Positions 34,740 to 44,023 of a stretch of 64,000 nucleotides of DNA are shown in pieces. How positions within the stretch are numbered: the stretch's first letter is position 1; the number at the start of each line of letters is the position of its first letter. The notes under the pieces were generated by a model. That model searched no databases and was not told where the DNA came from. It saw only the letters and a list, made by a program, of their open reading frames with translations. The translations under genes and the position numbers were made by a program. This DNA comes from Nocardioides marinus (GTDB taxonomy: Bacteria; Pseudomonadota; Alphaproteobacteria; Rhodobacterales; Rhodobacteraceae): positions 480,037 to 544,036 of the forward strand of contig JAHVJD010000003.1 in assembly GCA_019801415.1 (NCBI GenBank). The letters are read 5' to 3'.

Positions 34740-34756
34740 TTTAGAATTGTTCTAAA
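34740..34756. promoter_or_regulatory. Irr-type iron-responsive operator upstream of mbfA
   Basis: TTTAGAATTGTTCTAAA is a perfect inverted repeat (7-bp arms, 3-base spacer; 8-bp arms if the flanking A/T is counted). It matches the Irr box described for Rhizobiales and Rhodobacterales iron genes. Known from mbfA of other alphaproteobacteria: Irr represses it under iron limitation. Position suggests overlap with the mbfA core promoter. Confidence 0.85.
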
Positions 34757-34904
34757 TATGGCGTCAGATCGTCCCGACCGCAAGCGGTGGTCGCAGACCT
34801 GTTGCAATCGCCACGGCTGGATTACATTAGGGGCAGATCTGGATGCTGACCGTAGCCGTACTGACCGCCGCCTTAGCCCACCGACCACAGCCAAAGGACA
34901 CGTG

Positions 34905-35522
34905 ATGAATCATCAGACCGGCATTCTGCGCCGGGGCCGGAAATTCGACCAGGTCCTGGAGGGCGCCCGTGAGGTGTTTCTCTCTGATGGCTTCGAAGGG
35001 GCCGGCGTCGACAAGATCGCCAAGGTGGCAGGCGTGTCCAAGGCAACGCTCTACAGCTATTTTCCGGACAAGCGGGAGCTGTTCATGGAGGTTGTGCGCG
35101 CCGCATGCGTGGAGCAGGCGGACAGCATGGTGTCGTTGGCGGCCGGCTGTCGTGGCCCGCGCGAGGTGCTGCGGATTGCGGGCGAGCGGTTGCATGCGGT
35201 GCTGCTGGGCGGCTACAGCCTGCGCCTGTTTCGGATCTTCGTGGCAGAGGCTGACCGATTCCCGGAGCTGGGGGCGATGTTCTATCGCAACGGCCCGCTG
35301 GTGATGCAGGAGAACCTGCGCGATTATCTCGAACTCGCCGTCTCACGCGGGGAGCTGCGGATCGCCGACGTCGATCTGGCCGCGGCGCAGTTTCTGGAGA
35401 TGTGCAAGGCGGATGTCTTCCTGCGCTTCCTGTTCAAGATCGACGAAAGCTTTACCGAAGCCGAGCTGGCGCGGGTGATCGACGGCGCGATCGAGACCTT
35501 TATGGCGCGCTACGGCAGCTGA
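34905..35522 (+). CDS. TetR/AcrR family transcriptional regulator
   Basis: A 205-residue regulator. The N-terminal helix-turn-helix (about 10-58) reads VLEGAREVFLSDGFEGAGVDKIAKVAGVSKATLYSYFPDK when taken in pieces, the canonical TetR pattern. The C-terminal ligand domain resembles the TetR_C AcrR-like type with LFRIFVAEADRFPELG. The ATG at 34905 follows AAAGGACACG. Divergent from mbfA with 187 bases between, which hold the Irr box near mbfA. Ligand and target unknown. Confidence 0.9.
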   Translation: MNHQTGILRRGRKFDQVLEGAREVFLSDGFEGAGVDKIAKVAGVSKATLYSYFPDKRELFMEVVRAACVEQADSMVSLAAGCRGPREVLRIAGERLHAVLLGGYSLRLFRIFVAEADRFPELGAMFYRNGPLVMQENLRDYLELAVSRGELRIADVDLAAAQFLEMCKADVFLRFLFKIDESFTEAELARVIDGAIETFMARYGS

Positions 35523-35559
35523 CCGCCTGTCTGGTCCCGCGCCAGTGCCCGGGCAGGGA

Positions 35560-36036
35560 TCAGTGGGTGATGAAGCGGTTGGGCGTTTCCCGGTAGGTCT
35601 GGTGACAGCTGAGACAGCTTTGCATCAGCGTCGGCAGCGTGCGGCGCAGGCCGGTCAGGGACCGGGTGTTGAGGGCGCGCGCGGCCTTTTCAGCCCGCGA
35701 GGCGCGGATCTTGAAGTCTTGCCAGCTGGGCCAGATCGTCGGGCGCGCGTGCGAGGCCGGGTCCAGATGCTGCTTGCGAAAGCGGCGGGGAATGGCCGCG
35801 GTGGAGCGGATCAGCTGGCGGCGGGCGTTGCGCGCTTTCCGGCGATCGAAACCGGTGCGTCCGGTGGTCATGCCGGTCAGCACTTCCATCGCCGCTTTCT
35901 GGGCGCTCATCAAAGCGATGCGCTGGCTGACGGGCGTGCTGATGGCATTGCGGGCAGTGACCGGCGTGGTGCTGACGGTGGCGAGCAGCAGCAGGAGCGC
36001 GAGCAGCAGTGTGCCGCGGAGTGGCCGGCGGCTCAT
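35560..36036 (-). CDS. Cytochrome c' (c-prime) family protein
   Basis: A 158-residue exported monohaem cytochrome. A signal peptide (about residues 5-32, LLLALLLLLATVSTTPVTA) precedes a four-helix region with RPTIWPSWQDF and a single C-terminal haem motif CLSCHQTYR, the cytochrome c' arrangement. Such proteins bind NO, CO or O2 in the periplasm. The start at 36036 (MSRRPLRG) places the signal at the N-terminus. It is divergent from imuB across an SOS box, so its own promoter may overlap that operator. Confidence 0.82.
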   Translation of the reverse strand: MSRRPLRGTLLLALLLLLATVSTTPVTARNAISTPVSQRIALMSAQKAAMEVLTGMTTGRTGFDRRKARNARRQLIRSTAAIPRRFRKQHLDPASHARPTIWPSWQDFKIRASRAEKAARALNTRSLTGLRRTLPTLMQSCLSCHQTYRETPNRFITH

Positions 36037-36075
36037 CGGTGGGCCTCGGCGCGGATTGACCGAATCGTCAGATTG

Positions 36076-36090
36076 GAACAAAATAAGAAC
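36076..36090. promoter_or_regulatory. SOS (LexA) box between imuB and the cytochrome c' gene
   Basis: GAACAAAATAAGAAC is an exact match to the alphaproteobacterial LexA operator GAAC-N7-GAAC (also read as GTTC-N7-GTTC). It lies 70 bases upstream of imuB and 40 bases upstream of the cytochrome c' start. Confidence 0.8.
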
Positions 36091-36159
36091 ATAGCCTGCC
36101 ATACCTCCACATCCGTTCTGCAAACCTGGCCTCGGCCACCCAGTTCTGCGCTTTGATTC

Positions 36160-37857
36160 ATGTCTCACCGCCGTATCCTGTCGCTTTGGTTTCCGCGTCT
36201 TGGGGCGGAGCGCATCCTGCGGGCGGAGCGCGGCGATATTGCCGGGCCGCTGGTCGTGGCCGCAGAAGTGTCCAACAGTCAGGTTATCACCGCGTTAAAT
36301 GCGGCGGCGGAGGCCGCGGGGCTGCATCCGGGGCAGTCGTTGCGCGACGCGCATGCGATGTGCGCGACGCTGCGGGTGCGGTCTCGCAACCCGGCGGCGG
36401 AGGCGGCCTTCCTGGCGGCGCTCCGGCGCTGGGCCGGGCGGTTTACCCCCTGGGTGGCAGAGGCGGGGGAGGACGGGTTGACCCTGGACATCAGCGGCTG
36501 CGCGCATCTGTTCGGGGGCGAGACGGCGCTGACGCAGGCGGTGGCGCAGGATTGCGCCGATATCGGGCTGAGCCTGCAAATGGGGCTTGCCGATACGGTG
36601 GGGGCAGCCTGGGCCCTGGCCCGTTACGGCGGCGCTGAGCCGCTGGCGGCAACCGGCGGCGGGCGCAGCGGTGACGCCATCGAGCAGGAGGCGCGCGCCA
36701 CCCGCGCCCGGGCGCAGAAGCGGCGACACTGGAGCCGGGGCGGCCGTGCGCCGCAGGTGCACGTGCAGGTCACAGGCGAAACCGCAAAAGGACCGCAGGC
36801 GCGGATTGCCGCGCAGGGCCAGACCCGTGCGGCGCTGGCCCCCCTGCCGGTGGCGGCGCTGCGGCTGGAGGCGGCCACGGTGGCGCAGCTGAACCGGTTG
36901 GGGCTGCGGCGGATCGGCGATCTTCTGGCGCAGCCGCGGTCCAGCCTGGCGCGGCGCTTTGGCCGCGGGCTGGTGGCGCGGCTGGACCAGGCGATGGGCA
37001 GTGCGCCGGAGCCGGTCTCGCCCGCGCGGGAGCCCGACCATTTTGCGGTGCGGCTGACCCTGCCGGAGCCGATCGGCCTGATGGAGGACCTGCTGGCGGC
37101 GCTGGACCGGATGCTGCCGCGGCTCTGCGCCCGGCTTGCGGCGCGCGGCAAGGGCGCGCGGGTGCTGCGGCTGGAAGCGCATCGCTGCGATCAGGCGATG
37201 GAGGCGGTCAGCACCGGCCTGGCGCGGGCCAGCCGGGAACCGGACCGGATCCGCCCGCTGCTGGCGATGAAGCTGGAGCAGATCGACGCCGGTTTCGGCA
37301 TCGACATGCTGCGGCTGGAGGTGACCCGGGCCGAGGCCATCCACACCCGCGCGCCTGTTGGCCATCTTCAGGCGGGGGCGGCGGCCCGGGCGCGCCAGCA
37401 GGGGCAACCGGACGGCGTCGCGCTGGAGGACCTGGTTGGCCGCCTGGGCGCGCGACTGGGGTTGGAGGCGATCACCCGCCTGCATCCGGCAGACAGCCAC
37501 ATCCCCGAAAAGCGCTTTAGCGTGCAGGCGGCGGCGTGGAGCGAACCGGCGGCGGAGCCGTGGCCGCGGCCGCTGCGACCGCGACCGCTGCTGCTGTGGC
37601 CCCCCGAGCTGGTCAGCGCAGCTCCGCGCCCCGAATTGCCGTCGGAGTTCCGCTGGCGCGGTCGCAACTGGCAGGTGGCAGCGGCAGAAGGTCCGGAGCG
37701 GATCGCGCCGGAGTGGTGGCTGGAAGATCCGAACTGGCGCAACGGCGTGCGCGATTACTGGGTGGTGGTGAGCTGCTGCGGGGCCAAGCTGTGGCTGTTC
37801 TTTGCCCATGGCGCGGCGCTGTCACCCGGCTGGTTCTGCCAGGGCAGCTTTGCCTGA
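36160..37857 (+). CDS. imuB: ImuB-like Y-family DNA polymerase homologue
   Basis: A 565-residue protein of the ImuB class. The N-terminal Y-family palm/fingers region (ILSLWFPRLGAERIL, VSNSQVITALNAAAEAAGLHPGQSL, DISGCAHLFGG, GLADTVGAAWALARYG) lacks the catalytic carboxylates, as in other ImuB proteins, which act as adaptors between the beta clamp, ImuA and DnaE2. A basic low-complexity insert (about 175-225) precedes the HhH region (LNRLGLRRIGDLLAQPRSSLARRFG). The C-terminus ends WFCQGSFA, the usual end, so the gene is complete. No imuA or dnaE2 is adjacent. Preceded by an exact SOS box. Confidence 0.9.
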   Translation: MSHRRILSLWFPRLGAERILRAERGDIAGPLVVAAEVSNSQVITALNAAAEAAGLHPGQSLRDAHAMCATLRVRSRNPAAEAAFLAALRRWAGRFTPWVAEAGEDGLTLDISGCAHLFGGETALTQAVAQDCADIGLSLQMGLADTVGAAWALARYGGAEPLAATGGGRSGDAIEQEARATRARAQKRRHWSRGGRAPQVHVQVTGETAKGPQARIAAQGQTRAALAPLPVAALRLEAATVAQLNRLGLRRIGDLLAQPRSSLARRFGRGLVARLDQAMGSAPEPVSPAREPDHFAVRLTLPEPIGLMEDLLAALDRMLPRLCARLAARGKGARVLRLEAHRCDQAMEAVSTGLARASREPDRIRPLLAMKLEQIDAGFGIDMLRLEVTRAEAIHTRAPVGHLQAGAAARARQQGQPDGVALEDLVGRLGARLGLEAITRLHPADSHIPEKRFSVQAAAWSEPAAEPWPRPLRPRPLLLWPPELVSAAPRPELPSEFRWRGRNWQVAAAEGPERIAPEWWLEDPNWRNGVRDYWVVVSCCGAKLWLFFAHGAALSPGWFCQGSFA

Positions 37858-37863
37858 GGCGGC

Positions 37864-37891
37864 ACGCTTCGTTCCGCAGCGAAGCGTTTTT
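37864..37891 (+). terminator. Rho-independent terminator after imuB
   Basis: An 8-bp perfect stem ACGCTTCG / CGAAGCGT with an 8-base loop, ending in a TTTTT run. It begins 6 bases after the imuB stop. Confidence 0.88.
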
Positions 37892-37928
37892 GTTGGGCGC
37901 CGCCACGCAGCTCGCCTAGGGTAGGGGA

Positions 37929-38630
37929 ATGACCACACCTCGTTTCGACATTCTGGGCCAGGCCCTCGCCGACGCCAGCCGCACCCGCATGCTGTGCGAG
38001 CTGATGGAGGGGCGTGCCTATACCAACAAGGAGCTGGCTGCGGCTGCCGGGGTGACGCCGCAGACTGCCAGCGCGCATCTGCGGCTGCTGCAGAACGCCG
38101 GGCTGGTGCTGGCGGAAAAGCGCGGTCGCTGCGTCTATCACCGGCTGGCGGGGCCGGAGGTGGCGCAGGCGCTGGAACAGCTGGCGGCGATTGCACCGAC
38201 CGAGAGCCTGCACCGCGCCCAGCGGCGCAAGGCGGGTGGGCTGGCCGAGGTACGCAGCTGTTACGATCACCTGGCCGGTCCGCTGGCGGTGGCGATGACC
38301 GACGCCTTGCTGGCGCGCGGCCTGCTGGTCGAGGACCAAGGCGCCTTTCGCGCCGTTCCGGCGGGCGACTGGTCAAAACTGGGGGTGGTGCTGCCGACCG
38401 GCTCGGGCCGCCAGCCGTTTGCCCGGCCCTGCCTGGACTGGACCGAACGACGGCTGCATATCGCCGGGCCGATGGGGCGGCAGATGCTGGATCATGCGCT
38501 CGCAGCCGGTTGGTTGAAACGACAGGCACAAAGGCGCGGATTGCAGCTGACGGCGCCGGGGCGGCGGGCACTGGAGCAGATTCTGGGGTTGCGCTGTGAC
38601 GACCTGCTGGCCGGGGTCGCAGCGGGCTGA
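37929..38630 (+). CDS. ArsR-type winged-helix transcriptional regulator
   Basis: A 233-residue regulator. The N-terminal ArsR/SmtB-like winged helix (about 8-80) has TNKELAAAAGVTPQTASAHLRLLQNAGLVLAEKRGRCVYHRL. The middle has ARSCYDHLAGPLAVAMTDALL-type sequence with a Cys and a His (RSCYDHLAG) shared by a subgroup of these regulators. The C-terminus (WTERRLHIAG, ALAAGWLKR, LTAPGRRAL) looks like a second DNA-binding or effector domain. The target is unknown. Same direction as imuB but separated by a terminator. Confidence 0.85.
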   Translation: MTTPRFDILGQALADASRTRMLCELMEGRAYTNKELAAAAGVTPQTASAHLRLLQNAGLVLAEKRGRCVYHRLAGPEVAQALEQLAAIAPTESLHRAQRRKAGGLAEVRSCYDHLAGPLAVAMTDALLARGLLVEDQGAFRAVPAGDWSKLGVVLPTGSGRQPFARPCLDWTERRLHIAGPMGRQMLDHALAAGWLKRQAQRRGLQLTAPGRRALEQILGLRCDDLLAGVAAG

Positions 38631-38734
38631 GGGCGGCGCGCGGCCTGCCCGATGGCGACGGGTCGGCAAGGGAAACCGATAAATCCGCCGTGACGGGGCT
38701 TGATTTGCCGCCCAATCGGCGCAACCTTTTAAGG

Positions 38735-39079
38735 ATGAGCTTTGATCAGGTGCAGCCTTTCCCCGGATCTCCCGTCCCGCAGCAAGTTTCCTTTGACCGG
38801 CGCGAACTGTCGGTGATCCTGTCGTTGTACGGGCGCATGGTGGCTGCGGGGGAATGGCGGGACTACGGGATTTCCTCGCTGCGGGACCTGGCGGTGTTCT
38901 CGGTGTTCCGGCGCACGGCGGAGCACCCTCTGTACCGCATCGAGAAACGTCCCAAGCTGCGCAACCGGCAGGGGCAATATGCGGTGGTCGGCATGGACGG
39001 CCACATCCTGAAACGCGGTGCCGACCTGAAAACCGTGCTGCGGGTGCTGGAGCGCAAGCTGATCCGCCCCATCGACTAG
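38735..39079 (+). CDS. DUF2794 domain-containing protein
   Basis: A 114-residue protein that nearly all consists of the alphaproteobacterial DUF2794 domain: VSFDRRELSVILSLYGRMVAAGEWRDY, FSVFRRTAEHPLYRIEKRP, KLRNRQGQYAVVGMDGHILKRG. Function unknown; no membrane segment. The ATG at 38735 is chosen because the domain starts soon after it; an in-frame ATG at 38690 would add 15 residues. It is convergent with the NlpC/P60 gene. Confidence 0.88.
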   Translation: MSFDQVQPFPGSPVPQQVSFDRRELSVILSLYGRMVAAGEWRDYGISSLRDLAVFSVFRRTAEHPLYRIEKRPKLRNRQGQYAVVGMDGHILKRGADLKTVLRVLERKLIRPID

Positions 39080-39193
39080 CCACGCCGCCGCGCCGCTGCG
39101 GAGGGGCAAGGCTCTCCTGCAGTCGATGCCACTCAGACGCCTGTGACCTTTCCGAACATCGTTGGGAAAAGGCGGATGGGACCGCCCGAGGTG

Positions 39194-40018
39194 TCAGCCC
39201 AGCCGTTTGTGCGCGGTGACCGGGCCGTCGCCCTGTTCTTCGATCCGGGTGATTGCGGCGGCAATGGGCTCAACCGCCACGGCCATGTCATGCGCGTTGG
39301 CGTGGATCAGTGTCTGTGCGTCCCGCACCATGGCCACATGCCCCTTCCAGAACAGCAGGTCGCCGCGCTGGTGGTCCCCGCCGGGGATGGAGGTGCCCAA
39401 CTCGGCCTCCTGCATGTCGCTGTCGCCGGGGCAGGGGATGCCACAGGCCAAGAGGGCGGCCTGCACCAGGCCCGAACAATCGATACCAAAGCGGCTGTTG
39501 CCGCCCCAGAGGTAGGGCGTGCCGAGAAACAGCTCGGCCACCGCCACCGGATCGGTCATGTGCGCGCCAAGCGGTGACAGGTGGCGGGCGGGCAGGAAGC
39601 CGAGGTTGGTCTCCACGAACCGTCCGCTGCCGCCCAGCACCTGCACCCGGCTGCCATGGCTGAGGGCGCAGGTCTCGGGGGATTTGAAGTCATCCGCCGT
39701 ATAGACATGGGTGGCGGCGGCGCTGACCCAATGGCTGGCCTCGAAGGCGGCACCCAGGGCCGATTGGGGCAGGTAGCCCACGTAGCCGTCCTTTGCCGCC
39801 TGAACGAAGGCCCAGCCGTCCCGGGTTTCAAAAACCGTCACCGGTTCACCGTAGATGAGCTGCCGGTCGCGAGGCCCCTCCGGCGCCCGCAGCAGGTCGA
39901 CCACCGGCTGGCTGACACGGGCGGGGCTGCCCTCGACGCGGGTCAGCCCGGCGGGCACCTCGGCGAGACTGGCGGCGGCAACACGGCCGTTGACGGGGGT
40001 GCGGCGGCGGTCCGGCAT
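39194..40018 (-). CDS. NlpC/P60 (C40) family cell-wall peptidase
   Basis: A 274-residue protein with SH3-like segments (about 35-150, EPVTVFETRDGWAFVQ) followed by the C40 domain. The catalytic Cys is in GIDCSGLVQ (Cys181), the His in FWKGHVAMV (His227), and a third polar residue in LIHANAHD (His239). Such enzymes cut gamma-D-glutamyl-diaminopimelate bonds of peptidoglycan peptides. No signal peptide is evident, suggesting recycling of imported muropeptides in the cytosol. It starts 5 bases after the M17 aminopeptidase stop. Confidence 0.92.
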   Translation of the reverse strand: MPDRRRTPVNGRVAAASLAEVPAGLTRVEGSPARVSQPVVDLLRAPEGPRDRQLIYGEPVTVFETRDGWAFVQAAKDGYVGYLPQSALGAAFEASHWVSAAATHVYTADDFKSPETCALSHGSRVQVLGGSGRFVETNLGFLPARHLSPLGAHMTDPVAVAELFLGTPYLWGGNSRFGIDCSGLVQAALLACGIPCPGDSDMQEAELGTSIPGGDHQRGDLLFWKGHVAMVRDAQTLIHANAHDMAVAVEPIAAAITRIEEQGDGPVTAHKRLG

Positions 40019-40023
40019 GGGAT

Positions 40024-41406
<1,383 letters not shown>

Positions 41407-41515
41407 CGGCAGAATACTCCGGTTGCGGATCGTAATTGAAACGCCAGAGTAGCGGCCGCGGCACCACCTGCAAGCCCTGAAGCTCGTCAGACCGGGGATT
41501 GCCCTGCCGAATCGC

Positions 41516-41875
41516 CTAGATGGTCACGTCCTGCTGATCCCAGACCGCGGTCAGAGACCGTTCGCCAACCCGCATCAGCCGGAACAGAATCGCGGCAATG
41601 GCCGGATGGTCCTTGGCGTCGATCGCGCGCGTCACGTCACCGGCGATCGAGGCCAGCGCGGTCATTCCGATCTGGTCTGCAATCGCGATCAGGGAACGCG
41701 CGCTCTTGCGCAGGCTTTCCATGTCGTCCTGTCGCCACAGACGCTCACAATGCGTCAGGCGAACGGCCATTTCTTCGACCGCGCGACATACGACATCTTC
41801 GGCTCCGGCCTCCCCCAGCTGATCGTAAAGCGCTGTCAGTTTGTCCGGATCAAGGCGCACTGTCTCAGAGTGCAT
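41516..41875 (-). CDS. HPt-like four-helix protein lacking the phospho-accepting histidine
   Basis: A 119-residue all-helical protein. Its pattern (LTALYDQLG, VEEMAVRLTHCERLWRQDDMESLRKSARSLIAIADQIGM, LASIAGDVTRAI) follows histidine-phosphotransfer domains, whose signature is A-H-S-L-K followed by the helix turn and an I-G-M/A. Here the position of the histidine is Arg (SARSLIAIADQIGM). The start MHSETVRL at 41875 is assumed; an ATG at 41905 would add 10 residues. Lies upstream of, and divergent from, the carbonic anhydrase gene. Function unknown; a pseudo-HPt scaffold or binding protein is suggested. Confidence 0.6.
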   Translation of the reverse strand: MHSETVRLDPDKLTALYDQLGEAGAEDVVCRAVEEMAVRLTHCERLWRQDDMESLRKSARSLIAIADQIGMTALASIAGDVTRAIDAKDHPAIAAILFRLMRVGERSLTAVWDQQDVTI

Positions 41876-42053
41876 CACTGTTAGAATATTAGCCACCACT
41901 ATCACCCAATGTAATCATGCCCCCACGGCACAGCAGCCAATTTGCGACGTACAGGTTTTCAAAAGGTTTCCAAACTTGGCGCAAATCACTCGAATTTACG
42001 GACAATGCAGGGTAACACATCCGTCAACGCGCAAACGATCGGAGGATTCGACA

Positions 42054-42704
42054 ATGGAATTTGCCAAACCTCTCCCCAGTTATCTGGTGACCCGCTATCA
42101 CGGCTGGAAGGCCACATCCTATGAGGAAAACCAGGGCTGGTACCGCCGCCTCGCCACCGAAGGGCAGCGCCCGCGAGCGATGGTGATTTCCTGCTGCGAC
42201 AGCCGGGTGCATGTGACCTCGATCTTCGGGGCCGACCAGGGCGAGTTCTTCATCCACCGCAACATCGCCAACCTGGTGCCGCCCTATGCGCCGGACGGCG
42301 ATCACCACGGCACCTCGGCCGCGGTGGAATATGCGGTGACCGCGCTGAAGGTGTCGCACCTGATCGTGCTGGGCCATTCCCAGTGCGGCGGCGTGCAGGG
42401 CTGCATCGACATGTGCAAGGGCCACGCGCCGCAGCTGGAAGAGAAAACCAGCTTTGTCGGCCGCTGGATGGAAATCCTGAAGCCGAAGTTCGAGGGCGTC
42501 GCCGCGATCGAGGATCCGGTCGAGCAGGCCCGCCAGTTCGAGCGCCAAGCCGTTGTGGCGTCACTGGAAAATCTGATGACCTTCCCGTTCATCGAAAGCG
42601 CGGTGAAGGCCGGCCAGCTGAGCCTGCACGGTCTGTGGACCGATATCGGTGAAGGCGGTCTGGAATGCTACGACCCGAAGACCGGTACTTTTGCCGAAGT
42701 CTGA
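42054..42704 (+). CDS. Beta-class carbonic anhydrase
   Basis: A 216-residue enzyme with all zinc ligands: Cys47 and Asp49-Arg51 in SCCDSRV, His108 and Cys111 in VLGHSQCGGVQG. It hydrates CO2 to bicarbonate for carboxylases and pH control. The ATG at 42054 follows GGAGGATTCGACA. The final segment HGLWTDIGEGGLECYDP is typical of this subgroup. It is convergent with the DUF3095 gene, with only 13 bases between. Confidence 0.94.
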   Translation: MEFAKPLPSYLVTRYHGWKATSYEENQGWYRRLATEGQRPRAMVISCCDSRVHVTSIFGADQGEFFIHRNIANLVPPYAPDGDHHGTSAAVEYAVTALKVSHLIVLGHSQCGGVQGCIDMCKGHAPQLEEKTSFVGRWMEILKPKFEGVAAIEDPVEQARQFERQAVVASLENLMTFPFIESAVKAGQLSLHGLWTDIGEGGLECYDPKTGTFAEV

Positions 42705-42717
42705 TGTCGGTCTGACG

Positions 42718-43905
42718 TCAGCCGGGCGCCCCCCGGGGATGGCCCGGCCCGGTCTGCCGGGAATCAAACGCAGCCGCCATGTTGGCGGCTGCTTGCGTAT
42801 AGCCCCCCGCCGCCCCATCGACGAAATGCACGTGGTCATCGCGCACCACCGAGGGCACGATGCAGGTGACCATGACGGCGTCCTGTTCGTGCAGGCCAAA
42901 ACGCACCACCCCGTCCTCTGCCGCCCGTTGCAGCCGGGCCCGGATGCGGTCGCGCACGTCGGGTGAACAGTCGAGCGTCAGCTTCAGACCGTCGTCGAAC
43001 TTGCGGAAATCCGAGTTGTTGCGCAGCATCGACAGGTAATGGACCGGGTCGAAACCGCCCACCGGCCGACGTTGCCGCAGCAGAATCGCCGCCAGAGCCG
43101 ACAGGCCGAAAAGGTAAACTTTCCTGAAAATCAGGGGGATGTGCCGCGGCATGTTGCGGGCCTCGAGCGCGAGCCCCGCGGGCGGAAAGCGCAGCCGCGG
43201 CCCGGATTCGGGAATCGGATGGCCGTTGCCTCCCAGTTCTGCGGCCAGCGTCAGCAGTTCCGATGCGAGCTGGGCAAAACGGGGGGCCTCGGCGCTTGAG
43301 GCGGGTTCGGCCACCAGCGACAGGATGATGCCATTGCGGGCTGGGGTGTTGCTCCAGCGACAGGAGAGGCCGGTGAGGTCCGGCTCCGGCGCCTGCGGAT
43401 CCGGAGAGATGGCAAAATGCCCGGCTTTCATCTGCGCCTCGGCCCAGGCCAGGCCGCCGCCGCTGAACATGGCGAAATCTGCGTGTTCGGAGACCGCATA
43501 GCGGGCGACGCGCACATCCGGTCCGGCGTTGCGTATCTGCGGCACCGACAGGATCGCGGCGCGGAGGCCGACGTCGAACTCCTCCGCCGCCCAGCGGCGC
43601 AGACCGGCGAGCACCCGGGCGGCAAGCGCCCGGTGGCGGTCCGGCACGGCAAAGGCGGCACCGTCTCCGCCGAAGATATAGGGAAAGGCCTCGCCCGACA
43701 GGGCGTTGCGCATGGCCGCGATCACCGCCGCACCGATCATGTTCACGGTCTTGTAGCGACCGGCGGCCACGAGACCGGTGGAATCAACGATATCAGTGCA
43801 ACACAGGTGCCAGTCGGGGGGCAGCGGCGTGAAGGCATCTGGCTCGGTCAGCCGGGAGAATTCTCGAACCGGGGGCAGGCTGGCGTAGAAACTGCTGCTG
43901 GTCAT
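42718..43905 (-). CDS. DUF3095 protein with a class III nucleotide-cyclase-like core
   Basis: A 395-residue protein. Near the N-terminus, HLCCTDIVDSTGLVAAGRYK holds Asp38 and Asp41, and IFGGDGAAFAVP holds Asp81; together these resemble the two metal-binding Asp sites of class III nucleotidyl cyclases. The rest (ARYAVSEHADFAMFSGGGL, CRWSNTPARNGIILSLV, and a C-terminal section from NNSDFRKFDDGLKLTLDCSP with a RFGLHEQDAVMVTCIVP) matches the DUF3095 family. Catalysis has not been shown for this family. It has one or two possible membrane-near helices (IFRKVYLFGLSALAAILL, about 262-279). Confidence 0.8.
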   Translation of the reverse strand: MTSSSFYASLPPVREFSRLTEPDAFTPLPPDWHLCCTDIVDSTGLVAAGRYKTVNMIGAAVIAAMRNALSGEAFPYIFGGDGAAFAVPDRHRALAARVLAGLRRWAAEEFDVGLRAAILSVPQIRNAGPDVRVARYAVSEHADFAMFSGGGLAWAEAQMKAGHFAISPDPQAPEPDLTGLSCRWSNTPARNGIILSLVAEPASSAEAPRFAQLASELLTLAAELGGNGHPIPESGPRLRFPPAGLALEARNMPRHIPLIFRKVYLFGLSALAAILLRQRRPVGGFDPVHYLSMLRNNSDFRKFDDGLKLTLDCSPDVRDRIRARLQRAAEDGVVRFGLHEQDAVMVTCIVPSVVRDDHVHFVDGAAGGYTQAAANMAAAFDSRQTGPGHPRGAPG

Positions 43906-44023
43906 ATTGTGCGCGCCCCTTCGCGTCCCGCTACGATCTGTCGGATATGCCTAAACAATTTGTACCGCAGCGCCAAACATGCAAGCTGTGCGCCGCAGGA
44001 TGTGATCCGAGGGGAGGCGGGGA

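Noticed and set aside
42771..42793. Perfect hairpin GCAGCCGCC-ATGTT-GGCGGCTGC after carbonic anhydrase as a terminator
   Set aside because: It lies inside the DUF3095 coding region (Ala codons) and has no T-run; kept only as a possible accidental structure.
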